Of a stretch of 64,000 nt of DNA, positions 1-11,861 are shown piece after piece. The position numbers were made by a program, and so were the translations under genes. The stretch is from Blasia pusilla (lineage: Eukaryota; Marchantiophyta; Marchantiopsida; Blasiales): assembly GCA_050084515.1 (NCBI GenBank), contig CM114274.1:33542001-33606000 (forward strand), in the 5' to 3' direction. The notes beneath the pieces were generated by a model. It searched no databases, had not been told where the DNA came from, and saw only the letters and a list, made by a program, of their open reading frames with translations. Each line of letters starts with the position of its first letter. Position 1 is the first letter of the stretch.

Positions 1-371
1 CCATTTGTGGACCATGACCTTCAAGTCTTTTAAATGTCTGCGATGCCAGGAGGGACTACTTGGTATTTGAGGATTGATGGAGTACTTCAATAAGCGGCAA
101 TAGAGATCCTCCTCAGGAAGATTGGGTTTGTCTTTCCTTAGTTTGTTTAGTTCGCAAATCAATATGAAGGATCAGCTTGTAGAGCATAACACTATGGACT
201 GCCTCAACTGATGCATTAATAAGGAGTATGGTTTATAGAGAGAGAATACGCTGAATAACTATTTTGAACGGTTGTGCATGTGGTCTGAAAATGTAGAGTC
301 TCCTCTGTAGTACCCACCTAAATATGGGAAAAAAAATGGAAAAAAATCTATTTCTAGAATGATTTGTGGGT

Positions 372-1118
372 CTAATAAGGTAAGTGTATTATCGGTGAGA
401 AGACTCTCATGAGTTGACGAGTTCTCTTGCAAATATAGTCTGCCATTATCAAAAATGTCTGCAGAAGTTTTTTCTTAACAGGTATTGAATAGGCCACATC
501 GTGCAAAATATTGAGATCAGGATAGTAGGGGTCATGGTGCATGCTTTGAGTGATCTGCCCTTTCTCTTGGGATTGTTTCAGTATAGCTTCTACTGATTTA
601 GAGGGCAGAACAACTAGACTAGATAAAGGATGTGGAAGTTCTAGTAATGTGTTATAAGTCTTATATAGCTTGTTAACCCTCATATTAATTGAGAGAATTT
701 CTTTTATAACTTGACCAAACTGCAATGTAAGAAGAGGATCAGGATTCTGCATGTTAAATCCAACAAGAGGAGAATCAAGGAGGGAAGAAACAGTGAAAAA
801 TCCCTTGTGGAAGCCATTGTACTTGGCTTCAATACCTAAACGTGAGTCTACAATTGACAAAAGTTGAAGCTCAAGGGGATTGACACTCAGAATGCGCCTA
901 ATGTAGGCAAGTGTCATTTAAACATTCAAGGAAGTTCGTGGTGTTCTTGATGTACACTGTTCATAAACATGAAAGTAAACTGGATGTGGAATAATGTATC
1001 CTTTGAAAAAGCCATTGCATAATGCATATGGCAGGTAGGCTGTAGACTTGGTGACTGCCATCTTACTCCAAGGATTGTTGTAAAGAACTCGGCCACAATA
1101 GCCACAACACTGTAGCAA
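372..1118 (-). pseudogene. Unrecognised ORF remnant, interrupted by one stop
   Basis: Two open stretches lie in the same minus-strand frame: about 66 codons (1118-921), a TAA at 920-918, then about 181 codons starting with an ATG (917-372). The upstream part carries a CxYCG pair of cysteines followed by a hydrophobic, tyrosine-rich stretch. The downstream part is leucine-rich and looks protein-like rather than random. I do not recognise the family. The cysteine pair followed by a YALCNGFFKG stretch is weakly reminiscent of the N-terminal region of some Helitron proteins, but I would not assign it on that. No splice sites that would remove the TAA were obvious. It could be a decayed transposon gene or part of a gene extending beyond the window edge. 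Confidence 0.3.
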
Positions 1119-2429
1119 TTTTAATGTCCTTCAACATTCCTGTTTCCATTTCAGTAGGTGTTCACTAGAGGCTGACCAAGCATAGCAATGAGGTCTATAT
1201 GCAAGCTTCCTATTCACGGATATCTTTGCACGAATACAAACTCTCTACAGCCTCAACCTGTCCTTATTAAAGACAAGGGCTTCCTAAAGATGTTGGACCA
1301 AGTTCTTAAGTAAATCTTGTGGTAATCAATAACCATTGGCTTCTGCACTTGCCCCCAATGACAATGTCAGAGCCTGTTGTTGGTAAAATAAAGGTGTAGC
1401 AGGATCTTAAAATGAGCTTTACATCTTATTATGTCTACATACAAATTTCATTTTGTTGGTCTGGTATATGGGTGGGATAATTGAATTTACATAAGTGGAT
1501 GTGATGTAAAGTAAGGTTACATTGTGGTAAGGCTTACTACAAGTCTGGTCTAATAGTTATGACTTTCTAACATCAGTACTTGAGTCACTGGGTACTATAA
1601 TTGGCTGGTACATATTGGCAAACAGTCCTAAACTCAATATCAAAGTACTGGAAATGAGGAGAGGAATATAGAGAATGGAGGCTCATAATAGACTACATGT
1701 ACAATAGGACTGTGTAAACATACAAGAAAGTAGTCCAAGTTCAAGCAAAACTTAACTGATGAACTTGTGAATGGTGAACATACCTGAATTTGTGACTGGA
1801 GCATTAGTAGAACCGAGCTGCTTTGCACGTCACAATGGTTAACTTATGGACAGGAAAATAAAAATAATCTAAAACAGGAGACAGAATGTCAATCAAGACC
1901 AGAGATAACAGAAATGTGGTCAAGATTGACTCTCTTTTGGTAGTACAGGTATGTATATGATACAGCAAAATCCAAAGAACTTCCTATTAGTTGTCATCAT
2001 AGTCAACCTGGGATAGACATAAAATGGGACTAGGTCAAAGGTAGGAGTTCACAATTTAGCATTCAAAATCCCTGTGTTTGTAATAGCTGTCATTGGATTT
2101 ACAAAAGATAGAGACTCAAATCAAGGAGTTTTGAGAACCCGCACATGATGCCCAGAAGTGAAATGAGCGGGATGCGGACTGTGAGCAGAATTTGGAACTT
2201 CCAGAGTCATGGACATGTGCTTAGGAGTTAGTGAAATCATATTGAAGTATGAGTTGAAGCTCCAAGAAATTAGTTGGATGGAGTAATCCTACGGGAGCTG
2301 GGACATGATAGGAGGTACCTTTTCACATTTATGAAGACTTCTTATGTTTGTCATTGTCAAGTAAGACTCTACAACTCGGTGTTTTACTGTTTTCAAGGAT
2401 GTGACTAGGTTAGTATACCGTCCATCGAC
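1119..2429. other. Gene-less stretch
   Basis: AT-rich DNA without a recognisable ORF, repeat or RNA gene. Short ORFs here look like chance. Confidence 0.5.
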
Positions 2430-2865
2430 TTGATCTATCCTGTAGATCGACTAGAAATCAAAACAGCAGTGTCAACATTCTGAGTAGTAGGTGGAGGTAT
2501 TGAAATTTGACCTCGTATCGTAGGCTCTTCATTGTCCGAGAACATGGATAGCACTCTCTTCCACTAGTAAGAATATGTATGGATTTTCTTATCAAGTGCA
2601 ACTCTACACTCACAGATACAGGTTGGATGTAGACTATTTGCTGTTTGTCCATCCTCTAGATCGACTACAAATCAAAACAACATTGTGGACATTCTTAGTA
2701 GTAGGTGGAGGTAGTGAAATTCGACCTCGTACCGTAGGCTCTTCATCGTCCGAGAAGATGGATAACACTCTCTTCCACTGGTAATAATATGTATGGATTA
2801 TCTGACCAATGCATTTCTACACTCACAGTTATAGGCTGGATGTAGACCATTTGTTGTTTGCTGAA
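2430..2865 (+). repeat. Tandem duplication, 215-bp unit, about two copies
   Basis: The block around the motif AGATCGACTAGAAATC near 2,444 returns as AGATCGACTACAAATC near 2,659, a period of 215 bp. Each copy carries a TAGTAGGTGGAGGTA box, a GTAGGCTCTTCAT box and an ACTCTCTTCCACT box in the same order. The copies differ by scattered substitutions. A partial third start (ACACTCACAG...GGCTGGATGTAGAC) is seen near 2,817. The short ORFs in this block come from the repeat and are not taken as genes. Confidence 0.75.
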
Positions 2866-4505
2866 AATGAAAGCACACGTAGGAGAAATCTACCCTTGAT
2901 TACTTTGGGATTAAACTCTTGGAAATGCATGAACATATCTTCATTTGTGTCTGTGGTTCGTCACCAAATGTCGAAGGTTCTAGAGGTGTTGCTGCAATTG
3001 ACATACTCAAAATCATAGAGTTGGATCGAAAGCTGGAAGACAAGACTGTGTGTGTGATGAGGAAGAATGGTGACTACTCTACATACTTATTATTGAAGCA
3101 ATAGATGATTGATGAGCAAACCAACTTTGACAATAAAAAACAGCAAGGAAGGTAAGACGATGTAAAAGAAAGGTGATAGAAAGTCGAAAGACACCGCGCA
3201 GCGGACGATTGGTGTGAGGGATCTCTCTGCTGATGTATACGATTTGCTATATCTGGTGACTGATGAGAAAATCTGATGGTTAAGAATGTGATTATGAGTT
3301 CAGCTTTCTTGAGTTCTCAACTACAAAGACGGCGCATTTTACTTTAATTAAGGAGCAGACACAAAATCCAGCAGTAGAGTTCTCCGCGACGAAGGTTGGC
3401 AGGTGCTTAAGGTCTGAGACAAAGTATTTCAGGTGCATTTTCCTACTCTACTTGGAGGGAAGGCAAAAGAAAATTCCCTAATTAAATAAAATGCACCCCT
3501 TGTTATCGAAAGATGCATCTCTCCCTCCTATCCCCTTCCTAACCATTTATGTGTGAATCTTGTCTTAATTAATTTGAATTTTTACCCTATCCTTACCATT
3601 TCCTTATTTGGGAGAAATAAGTATAAATAAATATTTGCACTTCAACTTAGTCCAATCTCCCAGGCCCTCATCTTTGGAGAGAAAAAACTAAGGACAAGGG
3701 ACACACCCCTAAATTCACTACTAATTTTTTTTGAAACCCCTCTCTATTAAGACAAGTCATGGACAAAAGAAACCCTTAACCAAAAAAATGTGATATCTTT
3801 AATCTCAATTTCCTCTTGGAACAATTTGTAGTCTATTTAATACCCCGATATAATGCTATCTCTATTAATGTGACATAACTACTTGGAATGACACATTACA
3901 ATAGGGCAGAATTTTATAGTGAATGTTTATTATTAGAGGCAGAAAAAATAGTTTCGTGAATAGAGAAACAAAAACCCTTCAAAAATCAAAATTTGAACAC
4001 GGATTGACCATAGCAAGGACTACACACTCCTTTATACACTTCTCTTGTTTATCAAGAAACTTTACACTTGGGCACATGGCAAGTTTGAACAAGATTATCA
4101 ATAGAAGTTGAAGTATTTAGTGCAACTACCGCGCCGCAGGAAGTAGTAGTTACACTAAATAGTTTCGTGAATAGAGTTTCAATCTTAGTTACACCTTCCA
4201 GATGTAACTAAGAAGCACCTTCTGGGTTGTCGAGAGGAAGGGGAGAATGACCCTCTTTCACTAGAGAGAGAATGTTGACATGTAAAGAACGTACTGAAAC
4301 TGAAACAGATGCAGTCAACAAGTTGCTCCAACAGACTTCAAGCCTGTGCTGGAGCAAGTCTAATCATAAATAATGTCAAAATACAATGTTAGTGCTCCTT
4401 GATCATCCCATGCAATCTACAACAAGGGCAATGCTCAAAACGTAGTTGATTGTGCTAAGGTAGACTTATTGTACATATTTAACCCAATCTGAAATCTACT
4501 GATAA
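2866..4505. other. Gene-less stretch with small inverted repeats
   Basis: No recognisable gene. Around 4,113-4,212 there are imperfect inverted repeats: TATTTAGTG...ACTAAATA and CTTAGTTACA...TGTAACTAAG. The phrase AATAGTTTCGTGAATAGAG occurs twice, near 3,947 and 4,159. The last few hundred bases probably include the 3' untranslated region of the F-box/kelch gene. Confidence 0.45.
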
Positions 4506-5830
4506 CTATAGCTTCACAATAGCACAACCTAGGATTGTGCCTTTGGAGGCAGTCATACTAGCACCCTTGCGCCAGATAGGGTTCTCATTTCCTACGTTAC
4601 AGATGTCAACATCACTAAGTTTTACAATGTCTCTCATATGGACTCGAGGTCCCATTATTCCTCCTATGACAAAAAGGTCACTGCCTAGCCCAACAACACC
4701 AAAGCTGATTCTGTCCAAGCATTCAGGCCAGGAACAAAGAGGTTTCCTCAGAGGTGGTTGCTTTTGTTCCCTGCTCACAACCCCATGCCGTACCACATAA
4801 AGTTCATTTTTCACTACTACCATTTTGCCACAAGACCATTCACAATCAGCCACCACCCACCTGCATGGTTAACATTGTACTTGTAAATCCATAGACTTCA
4901 TAACGCGTCTAACCAACATTTCTGGATTTGCTATAACACATATTTACTATTCAACAGACAAGTAAATTTATGATAAATCAAGTTGAACTGTCATATATCC
5001 TCATGGAATTTCCAGGCAGGGCCTCAAAAGGCACATCAAAAGTTCCTAAAATTATTGGAATACCTGTTTTCTTCAGCATTGTACAGTTGACCCAGTGCCA
5101 CGCCCTTGTGAACCACATGAAACTTGCCTTCCAGCACCACACCTGAGCACGCAGCATTGTAAACCAGACCAAGCTCTGCCAAGGGCTTCCACGTGTTCTC
5201 AACCGGATCATACATCTCTGCCGACGCTACTGACTTTCGAGTGTTGGTAAAGCCTCCAGCAACTACTATCTGATCGCCCAAAACACAGCAGGCAAACTGA
5301 GATCTGGCAGTAAGCATGTTTGCTCTTTGTTCCCACTTGCCTAAAATTGGGTCATAACTCCAAACTTCATTGGTTGCCATTGTGGCATTGCGGTCTCCAG
5401 TTTGTGGATCAACATCATCACTTCCACCACCAACCACATACAGCTTACCACCAACTGACGCAGTCCCATAATTTGTCAAGTGCTTAATCCGGGAAGGCAA
5501 CAGAGGTAGGGTCATCCAGCAATCAAAGCATGGATCATAGGCCTGCCATACACCATCTGGATCATAAGCACTCACATACAGCCACTCTTCCTCTATACCT
5601 GCAAGCTTTCGGGTGCGAAAAAGCTCAGGACTATGAACTGCTGATCTCCAAGCTCGAGAAACGGCCTGCAAATTTGGGCGGAAATGTAGAGGTACACGTG
5701 CCAGACAATGCATTGCTACAGCATCTGGCAACCCTTCTAGTAAAGATGTAGGCTGAGAATTGCTGCCTCCAGCTACTGCATCCTCTGAGGTGCCATGTCC
5801 GTCAACTTCGTCATTCACATGGAACTTCAT
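4506..5830 (-). CDS. F-box/kelch-repeat protein (At1g16250-like), 2 coding exons
   Basis: Predicted substrate receptor of an SCF (Skp1-cullin-F-box) ubiquitin ligase. The F-box binds Skp1 and the kelch propeller recruits a substrate, which is not known here. Exon 1 is 5830-5064 and exon 2 is 4860-4506, joined across a 203-bp GT-AG intron (5063-4861); the reading phase fits exactly and gives 373 residues. Residues about 29-75 form the F-box (LEGLPDAVAMHCLARVP...VSRAWRSAVHSPE). Kelch repeats follow from about residue 110, with GKLYVVGGG, DQIVVAGGF and, in exon 2, SDLFVIGG blades and NEVWSYDP/AEMYDPVENTW strands. Length (about 370-430 aa) and the C-terminal GTILGCAIV motif fit the plant At1g16250-type family. 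I chose the ATG at 5830 because the upstream in-frame extension starts only at GTG. The gene appears intact. Confidence 0.88.
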
Positions 5831-8800
5831 ACCTGCTGAAGAAAATGCTGAACTTACAGCCACAGGGGAAGAAACACAGTGAGCTACATGCTGCTAAGGT
5901 AAGCATAGCAAGGTGAAGGTCAAAATGTTCAATTGAAAAGAAAGTGTTATGCAATATTCCCCATAAAATGGTTTTGCTTGAACCTGTCGTCCCATGGTCC
6001 CAAGGTCCCCCAAGACTGGAAATAAACTGACTACCAACTTCTCATCATGACACCATAACTAAATTTGCAAAGAAACTGTGAGCCAAAAAAATGTAAATCC
6101 AAAACTCTAACCAGCTGTGAAAAAAGTTTCAGTCTGGCCAAACGAGGGCGAATAGGGCACTGACATACAAGCTGAAAGCTTGCCACTCAAAGGTAGCAAT
6201 TGGTAATCGATTCACCCCAGTTTGACCACAGCAGTCTCATATTCGTCCGCATATGTTCATATGATGAAGTCATAGAGAACCATAGGGACCATGGAACTTA
6301 GACCCAGATAGCCTAAACTGCTTGTGGTTCAGATTTTATACCTCCACTGTAAGGACTTCCCACTTGATTATGGCCCATCGACGCAGAAGTAAGATCATCA
6401 CAAGGATCAAGAGCAAGGAATCAGGATGATTGGATTTTCCAGGCAAGAAATAATGTCACGCGTTATTACTTTCTTTCAAAAGTAATTTTGACGATCATCA
6501 TTGCACAGGAGCACATGGCAAGGGGGTCGCAACACTAGACGTTACAGCGATGCCAATCCTCCATCAGCAATTGCCGCCCACCAGACAAGTTTCGCTAAAC
6601 ATTCACAATGGCTCAGAAGTACAGAGAACGAGTACGGGAGAAAGGTGCGACTATGTGAAACCAAATCAAGAGAGTAGGCTGGTATGTCATGGTCACCCCA
6701 CGGATCCTACGACTTCTTTTTCAAGAAACCAGCACGATTAATCAAACGACGGCGAAGAGAAGAATATACTTCCTCGTCCGAATGTTAAACGAAATCTCGC
6801 ATCATTGAATGGATCAATTTATGCCGCACAACCGGCACACTCCATGGAGAGCACCCAGATCTCTTCCCAAGAGACTAACGACGATGACAGTGAACCCGTC
6901 AGGGTACTCTTCCTAATCCATCTCAAGATTTCGCTACAGCAGATACCGGCATGAAGCTTACACGCTGACCCTAGAATAAGCGCTATCAAACTACCCTAAC
7001 GGAAATTACCGTCCCAAAACGTTGTTACGCAGCAATAGTAGTGGGATCCAAATAATGAGAAATACCTACAATCACCAGGCTTAGACCGTGGAGTAGTGTA
7101 AGCGAAGGAATAGGTCTTGGTTGATGACCTCAACGGGTGTTAGAGCCCAGACAGGTTTTGTGCAGAAATGCACAACAACATCAAGAAATGAGCGAATTAG
7201 GGTGCAACAAATGGGTACTTCGCGGGGCTCCTCGAAACCTATGCCAAGTCTTGAACGTAGGTAATTCCTAAGGTAAAACCAATTCGATGAAAATTAGGCC
7301 CTTCAAACTCGAAGAAACGACAAGTACGAGAAGTCGTGCCCAATTTGGTAAAGAAAGTCACCTCCTCTGGTTTCGCTTCTACCACGTCAGACCGCTCCGC
7401 AAACGGAAAGCACTGCCGCACACTCCGAACTCATGTCTATCTCTCATTCTTCAGATCCATATCTCCTAAACCCGTCCTGTACGCGTTTCCGCCTAGGCCC
7501 AGTACCTCGCAGATTTCTTGTCTTCCCCGTTCGCCGTCACCGACCGACCGACCCCACACAACCTGCGCAACTGACGAATACTGTCTGCTAATTGTGCTCC
7601 GCCGATCGCAGCACTACAAGAAGCTGAGCACTCGAACTCTAGCCATACGTCAACAATACAAGTCCATGCGAAAGACGACACGGCCCAGATCTGCAGCTTC
7701 TCGTCCTGCGGCCCAGCACTAAACCTACAACACACGATCACCCTACTACGGGATCCCGTATCCGATTATCAATTTTCAAATCTGCCAAGGGAAGCGATGG
7801 TTATTAGGGCTACTCTACAAACTTACGGGTGGAGCTATGATCGGGCGCGTTACATATCTAGGGTACTTACTGTAAGGCAAGACTCTTGGTCGTTAGATCC
7901 GGTGTTTGTAATAATCTGACGGCACAGTTCTACTTCTCCGGGACTTTGTTTTGAAAAAACACGAAATGATTGGACGATTTTCGGGAAAGCATGAACAAGT
8001 GAGCTTATGTGCTAAGGCCCACGCCCCAAGCAGGAGGGGTAAGTGATGTATGGCCACCTCCTAAAAATCTATATACGAGGAAGAAATCAGGGTATGGGTT
8101 TGTAAGGTCCTTCTTCTTATCACATGTGTCATTTTAAAGAGTTAGGTTAAAAGATTAATGTTTATTCCGTGAGTAGAAGGGATAATTTCTTAGTTGTTAC
8201 TAGTATGGTGGCTCGTGCTATGCACGGATGATACATTTTACTTTTAGTTTATTTATTTTTAAATAACAATCATTGACCATAGAAGAGTCTCAAGAGGACA
8301 TGAAGGACAGGCATCAACAACTAAGGAGGGTTTCATCTAATCCCATGCATGGGAGTGTAGGGATTAATCATGTTGCACACAAATTTATTTTTTGTTACCG
8401 GTAGAATGGGAAAAAAATATTTTCTTGCTACTCGTAGAATATGAGACATTTTTTGATGCCCGGTTGTCACATGTCAAACATAGAGGTGTTTGCAAATCAA
8501 GAAGACATTCTCCAATAATAATTTAGATTACAAATAGATTTTACGACAACAAATATTTCTATGTTTGACACATGTCCATTCGGGGGGCTTCCTATCGGGA
8601 CAAAACTGTCCCATCTAAATAGTTAATCCTGCTTGACTAAGTTAGGAAAAAGAAAAAAGAGTATATCAATATTTCTTATTATTAACCCGTTTATGGTTCA
8701 AGCATCCACTAGTAACTTGGGTTAAGAACATCTGATTTTTGAACATATTAGTTAAGACCCATGAGGGACCGTGCATCGCACTGTCTTGCACATATATATA

Positions 8801-10352
8801 CACCCTGTCCTATAACATCTATATTATTTTTGGAGAGTGCCTTTTTTATTTGCAAACACTTTTCTGTCTAACACATGGCAAGAAAAATATTTTAATTTTT
8901 ATGTAGCATCGTTAGTCTCTTCACAAGCTATACACTAGCAAAAGCTCCTCAAACACCTTTTTATTTCCCATGCATGTCATATATGGGCACCTTACTAGTC
9001 ATACGTATATACTCGCCCCGATTAGGAAAAAAAAAATGTCACGTGTCATAAATTCTTAAACTTTAAATTTATGACACTGTCTGAATTTGATGTTTGAATT
9101 CCTCAACGCAAATTATAGTATAGATACTATCAAATTTCACATGCAAGCTTACGAAGCAATTTGAATTAGGGGAAGATAGGAGACATACATGCCCTCTAAG
9201 TAATCTCTACTTATGGAATGGAAATTCACCACGGAACCTTGTAAAGTGCATAGGGAAATATAATACTAGTATTTTTAACTACTAGAAAAAAATAATATTG
9301 GAAAAATAAATACTCAGATTTCACTTTTCAAGAGTTACGACTGTCAGTTATCCTAAGGATATCTACCTAGGTTTGCAGTCCGCTTTGCCGTCAAGCCAAA
9401 GTTAAGTAAGTTGCCGACGCACCTCCACAGCGCAGTCTTCTGCCTCTCATCGGACACCTCTGTCACCGGGACACCGCTTGGGGCCCACGCTGGGCAAATG
9501 GACCTCGGTGGCGAGCATCGCACCGTCGGTGAGACATTATAGGCCATGCAACCAGGTGCAGGCAGGTGTTTGCCAGGTGGAAGAGTTTACGGTGCGTCGG
9601 AAGTGCGAGTGCGTGTTCCCGAGCCCGTTCTTTCAGTTGACGCCGGATTCCAGTCGTCTGGAAACCAAAACTCACGGCTAAGGACTAGGGCTACATGTGT
9701 CACAGATATCACCCCTTCAAGGCTCACAGAAATTACCGTAGCGGGGGTATTATATGACTACTCTACCTTAGCTAGCCTTTTTATGGAATGGGGGTCTAAC
9801 CCAGGTTTGCAAAGTATTATTGTACCAGAGCATTTGTATTAGTCATAAACATGATGGCCCTAATAAGAAAAGATTTTCGGGTTGTTATAAGAAATTTTAT
9901 TTATTTTTCTCATTCTCATGTGTGTTTGTAAGTCAAGAAGTCACTCCAATAATAATGTGGATTAGTGGTGACCAATTTCGGTTCATGCGGTGGATGGTTT
10001 GCCATGTGAGTAACAGATTCCAGCATGTCCATGGGTATATTGGATTATATTTCTTGTAAGTGTTGTTTAATCTTAATCACAAAATATGTTGTAATACATG
10101 AGGGACCCTCTTTTAATAGTACAAATATATTGCATATGAAGCATGTGGATCGGCTCCCTAGGAAGACTATACACACGTAGGGTGAATTGGCATCGAAAGG
10201 CATTTGGTGGCTTCTTCAATTCAACCTTTGCCCCTTTTTTTTATAAAGTGGGTTTCATCTTGTTCTCTCTAATGAGACTTCATTTTTTATTAACTAATTT
10301 TAACATATTTAGTGTAGAATAAAACTAGGTTAGCCCATTGATCAAATCTCAG
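5831..10352. other. Upstream region of the F-box gene, then AT-rich spacer
   Basis: From about 5,830 to 7,750 the DNA is GC-richer, lacks convincing ORFs and probably holds the promoter and 5' untranslated region of the minus-strand F-box/kelch gene. From about 7,750 to 9,340 it becomes AT-rich. Two short motifs, GTGCTATGCACGG near 8,215 and GACCGTGCATCGCAC near 8,769, resemble small palindromic tags common in degenerate plant repeats. A GC-richer island at about 9,350-9,850 holds overlapping ORFs in several frames, none of which I recognise as protein. Confidence 0.4.
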
Positions 10353-10476
10353 TCACTTGAGGATAAGTTGAAATGAAAATGGAGTGGGGTACCATATATA
10401 TATGAAGAATCCAATCACTTGAGGATAAGTTGACATGAAAATGGAGTGGGGTATCATATATATATGAAGAATCCTG
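10353..10476 (+). repeat. 62-bp direct tandem duplication (2 copies)
   Basis: Two adjacent units begin TCACTTGAGGATAAGTTG at 10,353 and 10,415. They differ at only a few positions and both contain an (AT)-rich CATATATATATGAAGAATCC tail. This looks like a recent local duplication. Confidence 0.9.
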
Positions 10477-10928
10477 AAAGATCTACAGTTGAAAGTTTAG
10501 CAAAATACTCATGACATGATTTTAGATGGCATGTTAGGATAGGGTACAACAAAACAAATTCAAATCCATTTGGGGCTCATAGTAGGGATGAAAAACATTT
10601 GGAATTTTCCCCATTGTGTTGTAATCTTATGAAAATGATTGGAATAGTAGTATAGATTGCTCCTATGAGATACGTGGTTAAATTACAATTCATGGTCCCT
10701 ACCTTTCACATGCACATGTGGAGAGGTGATTGAAAAGGTCTCGATTGCATTCTAGTGTGAACTAGATCGTGCACCCTTAGATCCTTTATTTTATGAGCCA
10801 TCAATCATACATGCATCTTAGGAGACATTTTTAAATGCACATTTTGGAATGGGCTTCTAAAGTAGGTTGAAGTTGTGGAAGATGTCATTGCTAATGGCCC
10901 TCTTCATGGTGGTTAGGTTTATTTAACT

Positions 10929-11370
10929 GTGTCACATCTGAGTAGCCGATAGGCCGAGATCTATCGTGGATAGGGCATAGGAGCCAGCAGACTGTCTTGA
11001 GTGTAACTTTGTCCCGCGGTGTCGGATGAGGTTGAGGATAGGTCCATTGTGTCAGGAACGTCGTTTCAACTAACCTTCATGTTGAGGTCTTTCACAGTTG
11101 GGTGACTTGTTGAGCAGATCACCCGCCCCTAGTAACCTGTGCGCGTAGGTTACCAAGAGGATAGCTATTTTTAGGGGAGAGCCTTTGGGCTCTTCACAAT
11201 CCTATATAAGTGAGGAATAGGAAAGTTGTCAGAAACGACGTTCCTAACACAACGGACATATCCTCAACCTCATCTGACACCGGGGGACAAAGTTACACCC
11301 AAGACAATCCACTGGCTCCTATGCCCTATCCACGATAGATCTCAGCCTATCGGCTACTTAGATGTGACAC
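10929..11370. repeat. Foldback: 139-bp inverted-repeat arms around a 164-bp loop
   Basis: The left arm (10,929-11,067) begins GTGTCACATCTGAGTAGCC and the right arm (11,232-11,370) ends with its near-exact reverse complement, GGCTACTTAGATGTGACAC. The arms match with few differences throughout, including GGAACGTCGTTTC against GAAACGACGTTCC. The loop contains a TATATAAG box near 11,204. It could be a foldback/MITE-type element or two head-to-head retroelement pieces. I could not define a convincing target duplication. Confidence 0.8.
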
Positions 11371-11581
11371 CTGTCATGCGCATACACATCGCTATATAAC
11401 ATACATCACTGGTCACATCCACACCACACAACACCGATCTTCCCCACACACGGGTAGATCCACACATGTATAAAAATCAATTCATACATAGACATGGAGA
11501 TCACACAACCGCCCCCCTAGCTAGCAGTTGGATCCCCCTAACTCTAGAAAATATCACATCTCCTTGACATGACCTACTACC

Positions 11582-11845
11582 CTATACACATCTCGGACAC
11601 ATCCATCGTCCTGTGGAAACTACATCAAGAAGGGAGGTCAGACATGACATATGCCACTCTCAAGAACAACCATCACATACCAACATGGTGGTTGTACCCC
11701 TCGCAGATCCGCACAACATACACCTTAAGCCTACAGGTACCACTGCCAAGCTCAGATCCACTGGCCCGTCCATATTTGGAAGATGACATGGCGCAAAATT
11801 ATGCACATGATCCTTCCAAACCATACCATCCCGTCCCTCCAACAT
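11582..11845 (-). pseudogene. PHD-finger fragment, probably retroelement-derived
   Basis: The minus-strand frame reads a complete zinc-binding PHD signature: CMLC, then VCDGC, then WHMSC, then WMCPRC, i.e. C-x2-C / C-x2-C / H-x2-C / C-x2-C with the usual aromatic residues. A TGA (11,662-11,660) sits between the VCDGCS and EWHMSC parts and the frame ends in TAG at 11,584-11,582. The fragment is cut off near 11,855, where the Gypsy-1 coding sequence (opposite strand) begins. PHD fingers near a C-terminus occur in some plant and algal retroelements, so a retroelement origin is my inference; a host chromatin-reader fragment is the alternative. Confidence 0.55.
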
Positions 11846-11861
11846 GAAGACTCCGGTTGCT

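Noticed and set aside
6550-7741. ORFs upstream of the F-box gene
   Set aside because: Low-information proline/serine/arginine-rich translations in a probable promoter/5' untranslated region; both strands equally open.
9353-10059. ORFs at 9.35-10.06 kb
   Set aside because: Overlapping in several frames with no recognisable motif.
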